Below are positions 13,751 through 28,200 of a stretch of DNA of 64,000 nucleotides, piece by piece. Source of the stretch: Apteryx mantelli (Eukaryota; Chordata; Aves; Apterygiformes; Apterygidae); assembly GCF_036417845.1 (NCBI RefSeq), contig NC_089981.1:66863268-66927267 (forward strand), read 5' to 3'. Numbering within the stretch: position 1 is the stretch's first letter; each line of letters starts with the position of its first letter. A program made the position numbers and the translations under genes. The notes beneath the pieces were generated by a model. The model had not been told where the DNA came from, ran no database searches, and saw only the letters and a list, made by a program, of their open reading frames with translations.

Positions 13751-16700
13751 TTCAGCAGGGCAAGACTCCTATCAGAATAGCAACCAGCACACTGAGACAA
13801 ATTCGAATTCTTTCTCTACCTCACTGTAAACAGACTTTTGCTACAGTAAATACAAATGCCACTGCATGCAGACTGTAGGAAAATACGCACACAAATAAGT
13901 ACTTCTGACTTTCAGGGAGATTCCAGCAGGGCTCTCTCTAGCTTTGGCAAGTGAAAGATTTCAGCCAGTACATCTTATTACATGGGTGGTCGAGTTATTG
14001 AACTCTATTGACAAAAGGCTGGATTTTCCAGCAAGAGGGAGCTTCATTAAAATTCTGCAGAGACTGAAAATTCAATAATCTCTCTCACAAAGCACTGCAT
14101 GAGTAGGGCTGATTAGGCAATTTCTCTCTCATTCCATTTCTTTCGCTAAAAGCATTGTTATTTCTTGTTGGTACAAAAAGACAATCATTAAATGAGCATT
14201 CACTATAGTTGATTAAGCAGAAAGTTTTAAAGGTGCGTTGGCTCCCTTTCTCAAGGCTTAATTGAGGCCTTAAAAAAAGTTGCAATAATAACAACAACAA
14301 CAACAGTTTATTATTCTGGGTTGAATTATTTAAAATTTGGATCTGAGGAATCCATTCCGGCCTTTTTTTTTTTTAACTCTCTGCTTTCATAGCTGCTTTT
14401 ACAGTTTCAACTAGGTCTGCCCAGCTGCTGGAAAGAGTGCGTAAATTACTTTCTACTTAATTTCCCTAACTTCCCTGTAGATCACAACTTCTTTGTTTCC
14501 ATTGGGTTTCAGATGAAGAGACCCCCACAAGAACAGAGCTACTGGGTTATATGGAAGATCCATCTAGCTGATTATCTTGTTTCTGACAGTGGCTGTAAGC
14601 AGGTAGAGGAACAGCATAACAAACTTACTGTTATACTTACCCTGAGAAAACTATTGGCTTCAGCAACCCATAATTTAGGGACTTCTTGGCACAGTGGTTG
14701 TATCCCTGTGTTGAACAATTGTTAGTGGATTTCTCGTCTATGACTTGATTTATTAGAGGGTCCCAAACTGTACAGCAAGATGATGTCCTGCTAATTACAG
14801 GTAGGTTTTCCCATAAGCAAAGCCAGTTTAGAGAATAGGAGACCCTATGTATCTACTCTTATGGGTCTACTCACAGTAATGGCAGCACCATCTTTCTCCC
14901 TTTGTTTTGTGTATTGAGAGGGGAGTTTCTTAGGACTTAACTCCTGTTACACAAAGCACGATGAAAAAGGCTCGAACACTGCTAGTGGGACCCCTAGAAA
15001 AAGAAATATAGGACTTGTATTCTTAACCATTGCTCTTCTCCTCTCTCTCTGCTCTTTAGCACTCCTGTATTACCACTTATTCTTTTTCCTTATAAGGCAG
15101 TTCAGCTGCACCCAAAATATAAGAATATATAAGACCAAAGCAAATGTAGGGTTTGTGTTTGCTCAATAGCATTAGTTATCTAAAGTGGTCTCTGCCCTAA
15201 AAGGTTTGGTTGTCAAAAAGCAGGTGAGGAAGCTGCTGCTATTATTCAATATCTATTATCTTTTGCTGTAATATGTTTGGAACATAGATCAATCCACTCT
15301 GACCCTGACTGTAGTAGAAAAAAATGACCGTATACCACAGTCCTGATTCCAGTTATATTCAGTCTCAGCTCAGATGAACTCCTATTAACCTTAGTGAAGT
15401 TTTGCCTAAGTTAGCACTAAGAAAAACAAAACAAAAAGACTTCTGAATCTGGTCCAATATCACTGTAGATACATAAAGCTGTTTCCTGAAATACCAGTGC
15501 AAAACTTAGTTATTGCAGCATCTCTTATCCTTTGACCACCATGCTGTTTCTGAGCAGCTATTTGGTATTCGCCTTGATAAATTTTCTCAGCTAAGGGCAC
15601 TCAAAAAGAAAAAGAAAAAAAAACTCAGTGAAGTGAGAGACATAGGTCTAGTCTGAAACATCTGGATACAAGGTGATCTGATCAGGAGCACCAGGTGAAA
15701 CCAGGACCAACCACATGGTAGTGAACAGTTGCTAAACATGAGTGGGAGAACTGCTGAGAACTGTCCTGTAAAGACGCAAGAAGTGAAGCTGGATGGCTTG
15801 GATGATCTTTTGACACTTAACCCCTGAAGATGCCATTCTTCAGATTAAACTATTGGACCCAGTTAACATCCAATCCATATAAATCAAGAATTTCTCCAGA
15901 TCTACCATCTTCATATGCTTCTGCTTTCTACAGCCCTGAAGAACCAAGTTTTCAAGAAGTAGATTCTCTTTTCTAAGGGCTTGTGAGATTCTCCAGTGCA
16001 GGACTAGTCAGCTGTCCTCACTATCGAAGAGCTGCCTTTACAAAACAAAGCAATATTCAACCATTGCTATATCTAAAAGGTCTTATACTTGTTTATTCTA
16101 TTTTGCTTTTTCTCTGACCAGTATTTTTTCAAGAGAAAATTACTGGCAGTATTCACATGCCTGCACGAGGGGGCAGGAGAAGCTAACAGTTTCAGCAGTA
16201 AAGGCCGTCTGTGAAGAGAAGCAATGGACAGAAGTGTTTTACTTTTATACTGCTTTTCTCTGCATTCTTTATCCTTCTCGTCTCTCTGAAGACAGTCTTT
16301 GCTGCAAGGCTATTTTGTAATAGAAAGTCGAAAATAAATATGACTTGCTATAAAACTTGTGCCAGCAGAAGTCTGCAGATCTGACTCAAACGTACGCAAG
16401 CAGCAGAGATTGTTAGTAGGAAAAGGCCATTTTTGCATAGTCATTTCCCTTCCTGTAATTGCATTTTGAAACAAATACCAGTAAGAACTACACTTAGAAG
16501 ACAAATTAGGATGTTCCTTTTCTTTGTGTCATTTCTCTGACCATGCTTAAGACAACAGATGGCAATGTGCAGTAAGATCAGGAAACACAAACACCAGGGC
16601 CTGGGAGATGTGAGGAACAGGGTTGCAGAAGAAGTCAGTAAGATGCCACTTTACAGTTACAAAGTAGTACAGTGAGGTGGAGCAAAGCTTGAGCGAGCCA

Positions 16701-17034
16701 AGCCATGATCCCATGTAAATCAACATTATTCTCTTGATGCAGTAATACACAACTTACACCTAATAAAGACTGGCTCACATTCTTCTGGGGGGAAAAAGAA
16801 GCGCTGAGAATAAAAAAAGTCTTGTTCACATGTTTACCAAATCCAGCTATTTGCTATAGTAATAACCACTGAAATTTGTTTTGGAGCATTACCCTCCAGT
16901 CTTCCCGTCTCCCATACTTTTTTTTAAAAATTAGGGTATGTACAGCAACCATGAGAATGACAGATAGATCTGAAGCTGAAACCAACTCCTTTTTTCTGGA
17001 AAATAAATAATTTAGCCTTGCAATACTTTTAGAA

Positions 17035-17150
17035 GGCAGAAAGGTATTGTTTTCCTGTAAAGAGAAGAAAACGGGCTCGGAAAGGCAAAGTGACTTGGCC
17101 AGGGCTCTATAAGAAGAAAGAGTAAATGAGGAGTTTCTTGTTTCCCAACA
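17035..17150 (-). mobile_element. Probable MIR-like SINE fragment
   Basis: GAAAACGGGCTCGG, then AAAGTGACTTGGCCAGGG (17066-17105), follows the MIR pattern of GAAACTGAGGC then GTGACTTGCCCAAGG, with several changes. It is a weaker match than the other fragments. Confidence 0.4.
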
Positions 17151-17309
17151 CCTACTCAGGATCCATCCTAAGTGCTGCACCAACCTCTTTCCTCCATATC
17201 CACAGTAATCCTCAAGAGTGTCTCAGTCCTTCTGCAGTGCTACCCTACATAGGGAGGGAGTACATGAACCATGGTAGCTTACTGGGCTCTGAAAACAGAC
17301 AGTGCTGCT

Positions 17310-17470
17310 GGGGAAGAGATGCAAATGACTGTGAATTTCCAAGAGGTGGCTGCGCTTATCTAACTGCTGATGAGGAGACAGTCCCTTCCCGCCACCACAG
17401 CTGTTGACAGCTGCTGCTATTTCCTTTGCACCAGTCCTGCTGCTTATCTAACTTGTGAGCTGAGTCAGCT
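17310..17470. promoter_or_regulatory. Candidate enhancer: clustered transcription-factor motifs
   Basis: Within 160 bp lie an octamer ATGCAAAT (17319-17326) and two identical 12-mers GCTTATCTAACT, each with a GATA core (17354-17365 and 17442-17453). There are also two CAGCTG E-boxes (17398-17403, 17408-17413) and a 13-bp palindrome AGCTGAGTCAGCT with an AP-1/MAF core (17458-17470). The motifs are seen directly; enhancer function is inferred. Confidence 0.35.
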
Positions 17471-20400
17471 TGCTAAACCAGCTAAAAATGAAGCTAATAG
17501 TGAGTAGTACTGAGTTCACCTCTCACAGTAGGGATGAGATGGTAGGCCAGCTCTGGTGTCCAACAAAACCTCATCCAGGTGTGTCTAGAAAGCATAGAGT
17601 CCGTATAAACCAAGCAGACTCTATTGACAACGCTGTTATAGGTTCTCAGCTCAGGAGACCTGTGAAGCAAACACTAGCTGTGATGCCACCATGAACATCA
17701 GGATAGACCTATGCTATAGCAAATTTAGCTCCAGTCCCTTGTCAACTTTCTACATCCAGAGCGGTAATTCAGGCATAGGCTTGTGTTCTGGTATTTAGTT
17801 CTGGGTCTGCTGGTCCTCTCTAACTACCTCCTCTCTATTGATTTGCTTATTTCTACCAGTGGCTATCTCCATGTCAGTCCGACTCTCTTCAGCACTTCAA
17901 GGCATCTTCTTTCTTTCTTTTGCATTCCTTTGCCAAGTGAGCGTGTACTTTGTCTCAGCTGCTTCCTCAAAATGCCTCAGAGAGAAAACTGCCCCATCTT
18001 CATTCCTGAATAATACAGTATTAATCAGTAGTAGTAGTGACAGGAAGGATCGCTAGATGTGGGTATAATTATTCTAATTCTGTGTGTTAGGCCTCAAATC
18101 ACAGCCTACCTGTTTTTAAGCATCAAATTAGTGCCCCTGTTTTATACAGGCTCATAAGCTGACTTAAAATTAAGAATGTGTTTTAAGTACCTTGCTAAAT
18201 CAAACTTCACTGAGTGATGCTGCCCCTTAAGGGACAGAGCAATAAAAAAATCCAGCTGTTGGCACTGAGGAAGTCTTCTTCAAGTTGGGTGGCCAAGGCC
18301 GCATTTTCAGAGCATGGAGATGAAGGTTATAATTGAGGCTTCCCATGTGTGTTCAAATTAGGGCATGACACAAAACCCATTAGAAGCAATGAGATGCTTT
18401 CCATGGACTTGAAAACATTTTGGATAAGGCTGTTACATAGTAAACATAGCATGTGAACCCACTACAGATTGGCATCCAGACAGTGTGGGCAGACTGCAGA
18501 TGTAATGAACCAACTTGACCCAAACAAACCATCACAGAGAAATGGTTCTAACCCATATTCCTGTCTGATCCCTAACATAGCCTGGAACAAAATCCCAAGT
18601 TCATGTGTTGCATCTTGGGTCCATCATAAGTATTTGACTTGGAGGCCTTTCTGCATCCCACTGATTTAACCAAGCAAAAGAATAGGTTTGCATAGTGCAA
18701 AAACTACTCATTGGGTAACTTGGTTGCTTTTACTGTTTAAGTGAATGTCTGTATTGTGGCTAAACTTTCTTACAGCAGAAGCTCTAATCAATGGCAATTG
18801 CAAGATGGAATTGTTCACTGTTGAGGCAGAGGTGAAACGGCAATAGTTAAATGCTTCCCTCCTGTGATGGTATTAGCATGACTGCTAGGAAATATGTGCT
18901 TGAAAATGACAGAGAAAGTGATTTGTCTGTGACAGAAGCTCTGTTTTAAGAAGAGAGAAAATGAAAACCACAACCACACTAAAATAAAGCCTCCTTTAAT
19001 GAGGTTTGGATGCCTCCTGGAAAATCAAGAAGGGCTTTTAATGCGTAAATGATTCTTCTGGTATATCATTATATTTTCTGGTAGAGGAGGGTTTTTTTTG
19101 CCCTTTCTTTTTTTATTACCAAGTATATATATTTTTTATTTAACTGAAAACAGGACCTTTGTTGTTAGAAACAGAAAGCAGGATGGACCAAATTGCTCCA
19201 GTCATCAGAAGAACCAGTGTAAGAGATGTTTACCTGAACCTAACCTAAATTCCTGAGGATACCCACCAGTATTTCCTGGCGGACAGTTTGGTAATCAATC
19301 TAACTTTGTGTTCCTGAGCATGAGTCATTGGAAATCATAATGATCAAGTGTCTGTATTACCCCTCAGGTGAAAGTGAGAAGAGGGGAGGGCATGGAAAAA
19401 GAATCTAAGATGCCTTTGCAGATCCTTGCTTCTGGGCCTAGGACAAGGCTGGTTTAGCCTGCAACACACTTAGAACAAGCTGACACAGCTTGAGGGTGTG
19501 ATGGTTTTCACAGCCAATTCGAGTGTTGCAATCCAGCTGTATGGCAGGCTACTGCTCTCCTGTTGAATTCTCCTTTGTGAATATTGCCTGCTCTGAAGAA
19601 CCGTATTAGGTCCTATGTCATCTGTTCCTTAGTGTGGCTTCCTCTAGGCCCCTGGAGCCAGAATTCATCCTACTAGTCTAATAATCAGTAGGGTCCTATT
19701 TGTGCTATAGAAGCTCCCAAAGCAACACTCCTACCCTTCACTCTGATTCTCAAAATAGGAACTTGCCATTGAAGAAGCAATCCTGAACTATAGCTGTTGG
19801 TATGACAGAGATTGATAGCTTCCCATCCACGTTTTTGCATGAAACTGTATGAATGTATAGCACCTGATTTCACAATGGGTAGAAAAAGCAAATCTTTGGA
19901 AAACACAAACAGTCCAGTTTTTCAGGATGCAGTCACCTTGCTATTCAATCATACTATATTCCTGCTTGCTTTCCAGTGAATCTGTGGACATTGTGTACAT
20001 TGACCCAGCCTTGAGAAATGCTGAGAGTTTTCCCATGAGAATTATTTATGGCCTCGGTGATAGAACACTTTAAGGATGAGAGTGCTGTGGAGTCAAACCA
20101 CTGCAGGCAGAAGGTGGTCTATACTCACCTTTAACACTTCCTGAATGAGTAATCTAGCCACAAAGCAGAGGTGGTAGCTCCTCCTTCAGACAAGTTCTAA
20201 GAGAAAATAAAAACACAGGTCAGGCACTTACCTGCCAGAAGCAGTTTCAGAATCTGAATCTCCATTTCACAAACTCTGCCTCTGAGATCACTATCTAAAT
20301 CTAGGCAATACAGAGAGAGTAAGATCCTCCTGTCTCATCAGCATTTCCAGTTGGCCGGATTAGACTTTCTCTCATCTCCTCCATTCAGTGTGACTGCTAT

Positions 20401-23400
20401 TCTTAGACACCTAAATTCATTATGCAATGATCAGAAGTCAGCCTGTGAATTCCTGTACTGTAACCAAGCATATGAATTTTGGGGGAAATGCTGTACTGAA
20501 TGTTACGATGCCTAAATCCTAGTTTGGATCTGGTTCTGAGAAACTAAGGCCTTGGATTCCCCTGTTAAAGAGCAGTTTGTCACATTTGATCAGGCTATTG
20601 AGCTTGATGTTTTCTAAGCCCTGGCTGGATATTAACATGCAGGCTCTAGAACAAACATTTATTCTTTATTTTCCTCAAGTCCAATTGCCCAGTTACACCT
20701 CAAGTTTCCCTTTGCTCATCCCCTTTGCTTATTCTGTGCAGTGGATTTCCAGGGCAGGAGTGAGCAGGCAGTTCTGAATCTACTTGCTGTGGCTGACACT
20801 TTTCTGATGCCATCTGCTGCATAAACACCAGAGAGTATGGGAAGAGGAGTCATAAAATCCAAGTGAAAAGGAACATGTTATTCACACATGCAAAGAGTAT
20901 GTCACTACCTCTTTTCTTTTCTTTTTTTTTTTTTTTTAAGGCTCTTCAATAGCAGACGCCTCAGCAGAGAGATATGAAAGCATTTCATCTGGCAGTTTGT
21001 GGCTGTCCCAAGTCAAAGCAATTCACAGCGGGGATCTCAGAGCAGAGTTAACTCTCCATTTACCCGTTTACAAACTTCACCTTCCTTTTGGCGAGACACC
21101 CAGTAGTGCATCTTCACCAAGGACAGTTTTGATTCATGCCTCATCTATCCTTAACATCTTGTCTTGAAAGCGAGCTCAGCCACCTGGAGGACCTATTCCA
21201 TACAGGCTTTTGACTGCACATTGTGCCAGAGTCTCATGTAATTGAAATCTGCTGTAATTAAATGCTCTGTCTTTCTCTCAGCTGTGCCAGTGACAGAACT
21301 GTCAGTGAGATTCAGATCCTTCATTACCTGCTACCTTCTGCGCAGGCTCTCTGAGGCCTCTTTCTGTCAGCAGTCCCGTGACAATTCCTCTCTGTGTTAC
21401 AGAGAAGTGTCCCGAGATTTTAGGCTGCCATTTTGTTCCACTGCATTCTCAGTCTTCTGCTGCCTTTTCTAATCTGATTGCCAATGAGATACTTTCTAAA
21501 AGAGCACATGTTGAAGAGGAAGCCCAGGCTCACAGATGGACCTGGACAGTCTGGTTCTAGAATATCTGTTATCATCTTTGCTGTTAATGCCCTTTTTACC
21601 TCCATCTCTTTCTGCCTCACTGTTTCCCCCTTTTTTCGGAGACTGAGTGCCCAGAAAGGAACTGAGGGCATTTGACAGATGGACGCTGACATTATATTCT
21701 TGTTTTCTCTTTTAGGTGCCACCACATTCTGATTATTAATAGACAACAACACGGAAACAAGCTTGCAATTTCACAAACTCATTTCACCAAGGACTGAAGA
21801 TGAAAGTAATTTAGCAGCTAAGTCAGTAACTCCCCATGGTTTCCCTTACTAAGCTCTTCCTGGCACCAGTGAGAAAGACCCAAGAAAGGTCCTCAGGAAA
21901 AGAGAATATCTGGTCATAATTATGATCTAGGCACCTAGTCTGTCACATGAGAGTCCGATACAAAGTCTGAATGATTGAATTCACTACTTGAAAAATGAGA
22001 CCCGAGTTTGCAAATTAACTACAAAAACTCCATAATCAGGGGGTCATGAAAAGAAACAGCAGCTGAAGAACAAACTCAAAGAAAAATACACATATTACTC
22101 CCCTCTGAGTTGCATTTCCTTTTGCTTCATAGCTTGTAAGAGTCCACTGTCTGCCTGCATTGGTTAATGACCATTCAAAGCTTAGCTCTCCAGCTGCCAA
22201 GATCTCTCAAATCTAGAATACTTTTTTGCCTGTAACAGGCCAACTAATTCCCAGAAAGGTAGAAATCGTTATAGGTTTTCGTGAGGTGTAACCTTAAACA
22301 GTGCCTGGACAGGATACTCATTCACCTGGTGGCACTTTTCTCATGCATACTGAGTGTTAGGAATTGGAGAAGGGCAAGGGAGCATAATGCCATAAAGGGC
22401 ACAGAAAACAATAATAAACTCAATCATGATGAAATCTTATAACTGATGTTCAAACATGTCCCTGGGTATTATTCATCTTCCCAGAATGGGCAAAGACTAT
22501 TCTTTGCGTTCTGTTTGGGATTGTTACGTAATTCTGCTCTGCATTCTTTAAAGGGTGCTGCCTTCTATCCAGAAAGCAGCTGTATGTCAGTGATGGGTTT
22601 AGCAATCCTTTTATATGTAGCAACAAATCAGCCTGACTAGTGCAGCAAGTATGAGTAGCTACACTTCCAGAGAGGGCTTTTATGAAGGTAAAAGATGAGA
22701 GGGAAATCCCTTCCACATAAGGTTATTGTGCACCACTGCTAGTTGCAAAGATGCATAGCAACTGCTAAATCCACGCAGGGCCTGATTCATAGGCCTCATC
22801 TGCATGCTGATTTTGGCCCAGCGCCATGCTTCTCTATCATCATGTGGGTGCTGGCACTGTCCCCACACTACTCACTATCCATATCCTAATCCCTACAAGC
22901 TCTGGCAGGAGAGTGTTACAAGAAGTTCATATCACAGGTGTGTTACTGTCCTTTTATGGAGGAAGCCATAGGGCTTTGGGGTTAGAAGTTTGTATTTTTG
23001 CATTCTGGTTTATCAGCCTTAGTTCCTAATTGCTTCTCCCAAATTACAGCAAAGAAAAGAGACAAATTCAGTTAATGAATAAACTGTTCCCATTGTTAAT
23101 TAATCAGTGGCAGAATAATGATTCAGGACCAGAGCCGCTCTGTTTTATCCCTGCTCAAGAGGAAATCAGTTCACCTCCTCCTCAACCACTTGTGAAAGCC
23201 TGTGTTCAGAGGTTGCCTAGCAAGTTAGCCAACGCAGGCTGTAATAAAGAATGCGCTGCCACAAGCGTCTTCTTGACGCATTCCTGCTCAGGGCTACCAC
23301 CGTCACCAGTGCTGGATGTGACACACACCACACAAGGAGCATCTCCCAGGAAATCAGAGCCTGAAACAGGGCTATACAGTTTGGCACTGAGTCCTGGCGC

Positions 23401-23805
23401 GCCATCCAGATTGCAGAACACTGATGTGTGGTGCTCCTGCTGTGACATACTTAATAAGCAAGCCACCACAGCCTGCACTGGATTCCCCCTCCAAACAGTC
23501 TCAAGGTTTAGCTTCATTAGTTAGAGCCATTAGTGTGGCCCTACTGGGTGGGTTCCTCTTTGAAACTGTTGCACTGTGATTATTTCCTTAAAAGAATTAG
23601 CTGGAAATATTGTCTAAGTCAAATTGTATCAGACCTGAGAAAATCTAGATAATAATAATTAATGCAGGGCAATTTTTTTTTTTTTTTAAGTAAACTTTTT
23701 CTTGTCTGCATGCCAATCTATTGTGGTTTCTTAGGTGGAAGACACAGAGATACACACTATGCAATCTTTATCTTTAGAAAAGCATCAGCCTTTGTGTCCC
23801 CACTA

Positions 23806-23845
23806 CAAAACAAAACAAAACAAAACAACAAAACAAACAAAAAAC
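23806..23845 (+). repeat. (CAAAA)n-like simple repeat
   Basis: Four regular CAAAA units, then CAACAAAACAAACAAAAAA. This could be a decayed poly(A) tail or a simple repeat. Confidence 0.85.
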
Positions 23846-23984
23846 CCCAACTTGCATTTAGCCAGTGTTACTCAGACAAGAAAAGTTTGGGTGTTGCTGG
23901 TGTTGTTGCTGAGAGTGGCATGTCCGAGTACCACTGACTGCAGAGATATGGTTCAGGTGCCTGTGTAATAATCATGTCCCAGTT

Positions 23985-24060
23985 CAGTCTGTGACAGTAG
24001 GCAAGACTCTTCACCTCAGTTTTTCCAGCAGTAAGGCTTGTTATAGTCAGAAATGTCATT
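23985..24060 (+). mobile_element. Probable MIR-like SINE fragment
   Basis: CTGTGACAGTAGGCAAGACT, then CTTCACCTCAGTTTTTCCAG, resembles the MIR core (tgtgacc..gggcaag..cctcagtttcc). It is short and diverged. Confidence 0.35.
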
Positions 24061-25241
24061 ATATTAGATAAGGCCTAAGGGGTCAACACTTATCTCATTA
24101 TACCTCACTTTGAGATGTAAAGGTTGAAGTGTGTGATGTGAAGATTGAAGTTATTCAATCCTATGGCTGCCTTCAGCCTACAGTGGTGCTTCCACTATTG
24201 CTCCCTCACATTGCACTGTGCTCTGGCCATCGACTCGACTCAATATTAGAGCTGTGATAAGAAAAGAAGACAGTGCAGCTGCAAGGCAGAGAGTTCTTCC
24301 AAAGGAAAAAAAAGGTTGGGGTCTCCCCTATGCTGTTTTGTCCAATTAATACATTTTCAATCCAGATGCCAGAGGTATTATCATAAACTGAACTCCTGCC
24401 CAGTACAATAAAGATCTTGAGCACAGCTTATCCAAATGGTTAAACAGCCAAGCAGGACAGGAAAGCACACTATGGTTGAGAAGGAACAGTTCACCTCCAT
24501 CACAGACCAGTTAAGATGGCATCTGCTGTAGGTCTGGCCACTGCTTGCATTTCCCTGCCATGAGTTCACCTGTTGCAGCTGCCGGCAGGAGGGCCAGCTC
24601 TGCACATGGTTAGAACATTTTGCTTTGTTTGACTACTCGGCAGTCCATTGACCTGGGATTTTACAATGAAGTCCAAGCACATTTGTCCAGAACACTGGGA
24701 GATGGGGAGTGAAGGGCTATTCCAGGAGCTGAAGTAACTAAAGTGGATGTTCTCATCATTTATGGCTTAATCATTTTAATCGATGTGTCACAAGGACATT
24801 ACAAAAATATCGCTGGCTTCCAGGCTGATCAATACTTTTATGAAGCTTTGTGCTTTGACCTTTAATACACAGTTGACTCTGTAATCTGCCTTTACTGAAG
24901 AAAATAGCATTTTATCACTGCCTCTGATAAAAATCAGGTTTTGGCCTAACATTACCACATTCCACAGAGAAAATAGTTAACCTGAAAAGACAAGAAGGTC
25001 ATAAAAGGTGTGCTAATGCGAATATGAAAGGGGTGAGCTGGGCAAATATGGAGTCAAAGAACAGGAAATCAAATTTCTAGGGAGATTTATGTGACTGTGG
25101 GTGTTTCCTGCATTTGGTGGGAAAGCGCTGAAGCGGCCACCAAAGGAAGGTGCTCCATTCTGCAGCCTACAATAGAGGGAGCAGCCCGGGGATGGTTCAA
25201 GTTTAGGTGCGCTGAAGAGCATGAAGGAAGCAGGAAAACTT

Positions 25242-25258
25242 GGGGGGGGGGGGGGGGG
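25242..25258 (+). repeat. G17 homopolymer
   Basis: Seventeen consecutive G residues, followed by AGGG. It can form a G-quadruplex and is prone to assembly or sequencing errors. Confidence 0.9.
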
Positions 25259-28200
25259 AGGGAAATACTCCACAAATCACAAAACAGTTGTTAAAGTTGC
25301 AAGAGGAAGTTCAGCAAGCTCATGTTCCAGTGAGGGCAAAACTTGACAGATGCCCCACAGCTGAGTGGACACTGAATAAGGTAGAGACAGGAAAGATATG
25401 AGAGGGCAAAGTCACTTCAAAAGCCCAGGTTTTGGGAACCATGTGCATAACAAAAGTTAAAGACTTGGGACACAAGCGGATTAGACAGTAGTTTCTGAAG
25501 TAGCAACAGCAGGAAGTTTATGTGGGAAATAAGTAGCTGACAACCTCTTTAAAGACAAATATCCTGTTTTCCTGCAAACTTTTAGTTAAAAAAAAAAAGA
25601 AAAAACAAATAAAGCCCATATAGCCAAGTCATCAGATTATTTTTTTTAAGTAAACATAATGTTCTTTCAAGTTCTGTGAGAGGCATTAGTGGATTTTAAA
25701 ATAAGAAAAATTAACACCACATTTCCCACAACTGAGCCTGCAGACCACAGGGTTTTACTGCCCACTCTGGTTTCCTTTGTTTTGTTAGTTATTCTCCACA
25801 TCAGAGACAATGAAAGAACTTTTTTTTTTTTTTTTTTTAGTAAAGAACCGTCTTTCAAATCGAGCTGTAAACTGCTCCTGATGCATACGAGTATGGACGT
25901 GTGGGGGTGTGTGAGCAAGCTTGTTTGTGAGAGGAAAAGAGCAGATACATGTGTGGTAGGGGAAAAATGAGAGCTAAAAAGAAAGAAAATCCAGTCTAGG
26001 GTGGAATTGAGCAGTGAGAAATGAGTTGTGAAATAGGATTATAACAAGATGAGGTTATTTTTGTGATTTTAGGCCAATTGGGGAAGTGGGAAACCTAGAA
26101 ATTCTCTCAGTTAATAGCAAGGCAATTCAGAGTTCATTAAATACTCTTGGTTGTTTGGCTGTTTGTTTTAAATCTCCCGGCAACAAGAGGAAGAAGATTT
26201 ACAAAAACTATAGGAGGAAAAAATTCCATGGGATTTAAAAAAGAGAAAAAGAACCTTTACCCATATGAATAAAAGCTCTCTCTGAGCCGGGCTTCTTTTC
26301 ACAAGCTTTGCTCTTGTTGCAAGTTCCTATATTGTAACAGCTGGACTGCATTTTTTCACCATTCCTTCCTAAGCAAAAAAACAGGCATATTAATGGGACC
26401 TAATGCAGATTACAACAGCTCAGGCTAACTAATAAACTGTTGCTGGGTCACAAAGAAGAAATCCATTGCTGTGAAACAGCAGGAGTTGTCCCCTTCTCTG
26501 AACTAAGAGTACCATGCACAGATTTCTTCTGGCAGTTTTTGCACTACAAGATTTTCTTTTAAAAATATTTACTTTTCCAACAGTTATTCAGTTGGTTATT
26601 TAAAAATCTGCAGCTAAATCAAATATTTAATTTTAATCTAGGGTCAGTGAAAGATAACAGAGCTCCACAGGTACTAGGCATGAACAATTGGAGCTTTGGG
26701 TTACCCCAAGCACCTCCATATTCTCAGGATACCCATAGATATAATCCATCCAGACAAAGATTAAAGTAAGAGGGATATTCTTCCTAAGACCCACTTTGTC
26801 CTTGCTGCTTTCCTTAAATTGCCAGCAGCCACCATTTACACTGGCAGTTATTTGTGACACAGGCACCTGACTCAGCTGGGCTGAATCCCACCATACCACA
26901 TACAATGGACATTTGGTGCCAACCTTCCCTCACTGCCAAGGTAGCGCAGAGCCAAAAATATTCACCAACAGGTTAAGCAGTTAGTATTCCATTTCCAGTC
27001 CTGTGAAGACATCCAATTACTCACCATATAATTACTTGGCAGTCAGTAAATAAAATTCACATGATCTGAAAAATACTGCTATGTAAGTGAAAGAAGGAAT
27101 GGGATAAATAGAAAATTAGGGGATTCTTTTCCAGTAGAGAAAAACATTAGTTTCAAAGCTTGTATCCATATTTCCTCCCAAGTTCAGGGATGTTTGTCTG
27201 GATCAATTTCTAGTTTTAAGCTGCAGAATGACTTACCATCCAAAAAGCCTCACAAAGTCATTTGGGCAATGTGTCTCAAGTCCTTTTCAACTAATTCAGC
27301 CTGTAGCTTCCAGAAGTCTGGCCACATAGGATATACTCCATGCATTGTTAGCAAATGGCAATGTGTAAGGGAATAGATATATTATATGAAATCCTGGTAA
27401 TGGCTGAATCCTGCCTGCCAGCTTTAATAACTAAAAAATGGTTACAGAAGTCTAGCAAGTCTGCTGGCAATCCACAGCTGGAAAAGACCCAAATTTACCT
27501 TCTGTCCTGTGTTTAAAGCCACTACTTTGAAGAAAACTGAAATAATTAAAAGAAAAAGTGTATTAGTATTAGAGAACTTCAAGTTCTATTGCCCCCATTT
27601 GACACAACACAGAAAAGCCAAACCCCCACTACTATAAAAGAGACATCTGAATTAGTAGCCCCTGAGGAAAATTGTGTGGGATGTTTAGCTTTGTAATATA
27701 TAAATGATGCTCTAAGAGTGCCTCCTACATAGCAGAGAGGGAAGAAGTGATGCCACTTTCATTGGGGTCCACCCAGGTTTGGGGATCTGAGAATCTAGTT
27801 TAGGCCCTAGGAGCTGTAAGGGGGTGAAATGGGGGGTGAAAAAGATTTTACAGGGGTTTGTTCCCAGGCAGTCCTGCTTAATGGGAATGCTCACAGTGAT
27901 CTGCTAAAGAAAGAGGACTGGCCCCCTCAGGTTGTGTTCAGAAGAGGTCCATGAGCCATGCAGACCATCTCCTTGCCTTGGAAAGATTCCCCCCTACAAC
28001 ATTTTCTGATATTGCAATAAGTAGTGCTTTAAAAATGCAGTGGATTTTATAGATAGAAACTATCTGTAGAATCTATGGATAGATATAAACTACATTTCTA
28101 GTGCACTTTCTAGACTAGTGCTATATGTCATAACCAGCTAGGATTATGCAACTATACTTGCAACTCGGCTGAATTGCATTTGAATGCCAGGATTTTTCTT

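Noticed and set aside
23030..23524. 164-codon open frame on the plus strand
   Set aside because: Overlapping open frames on the minus strand and moderate GC content explain the lack of stops. No recognisable domain.
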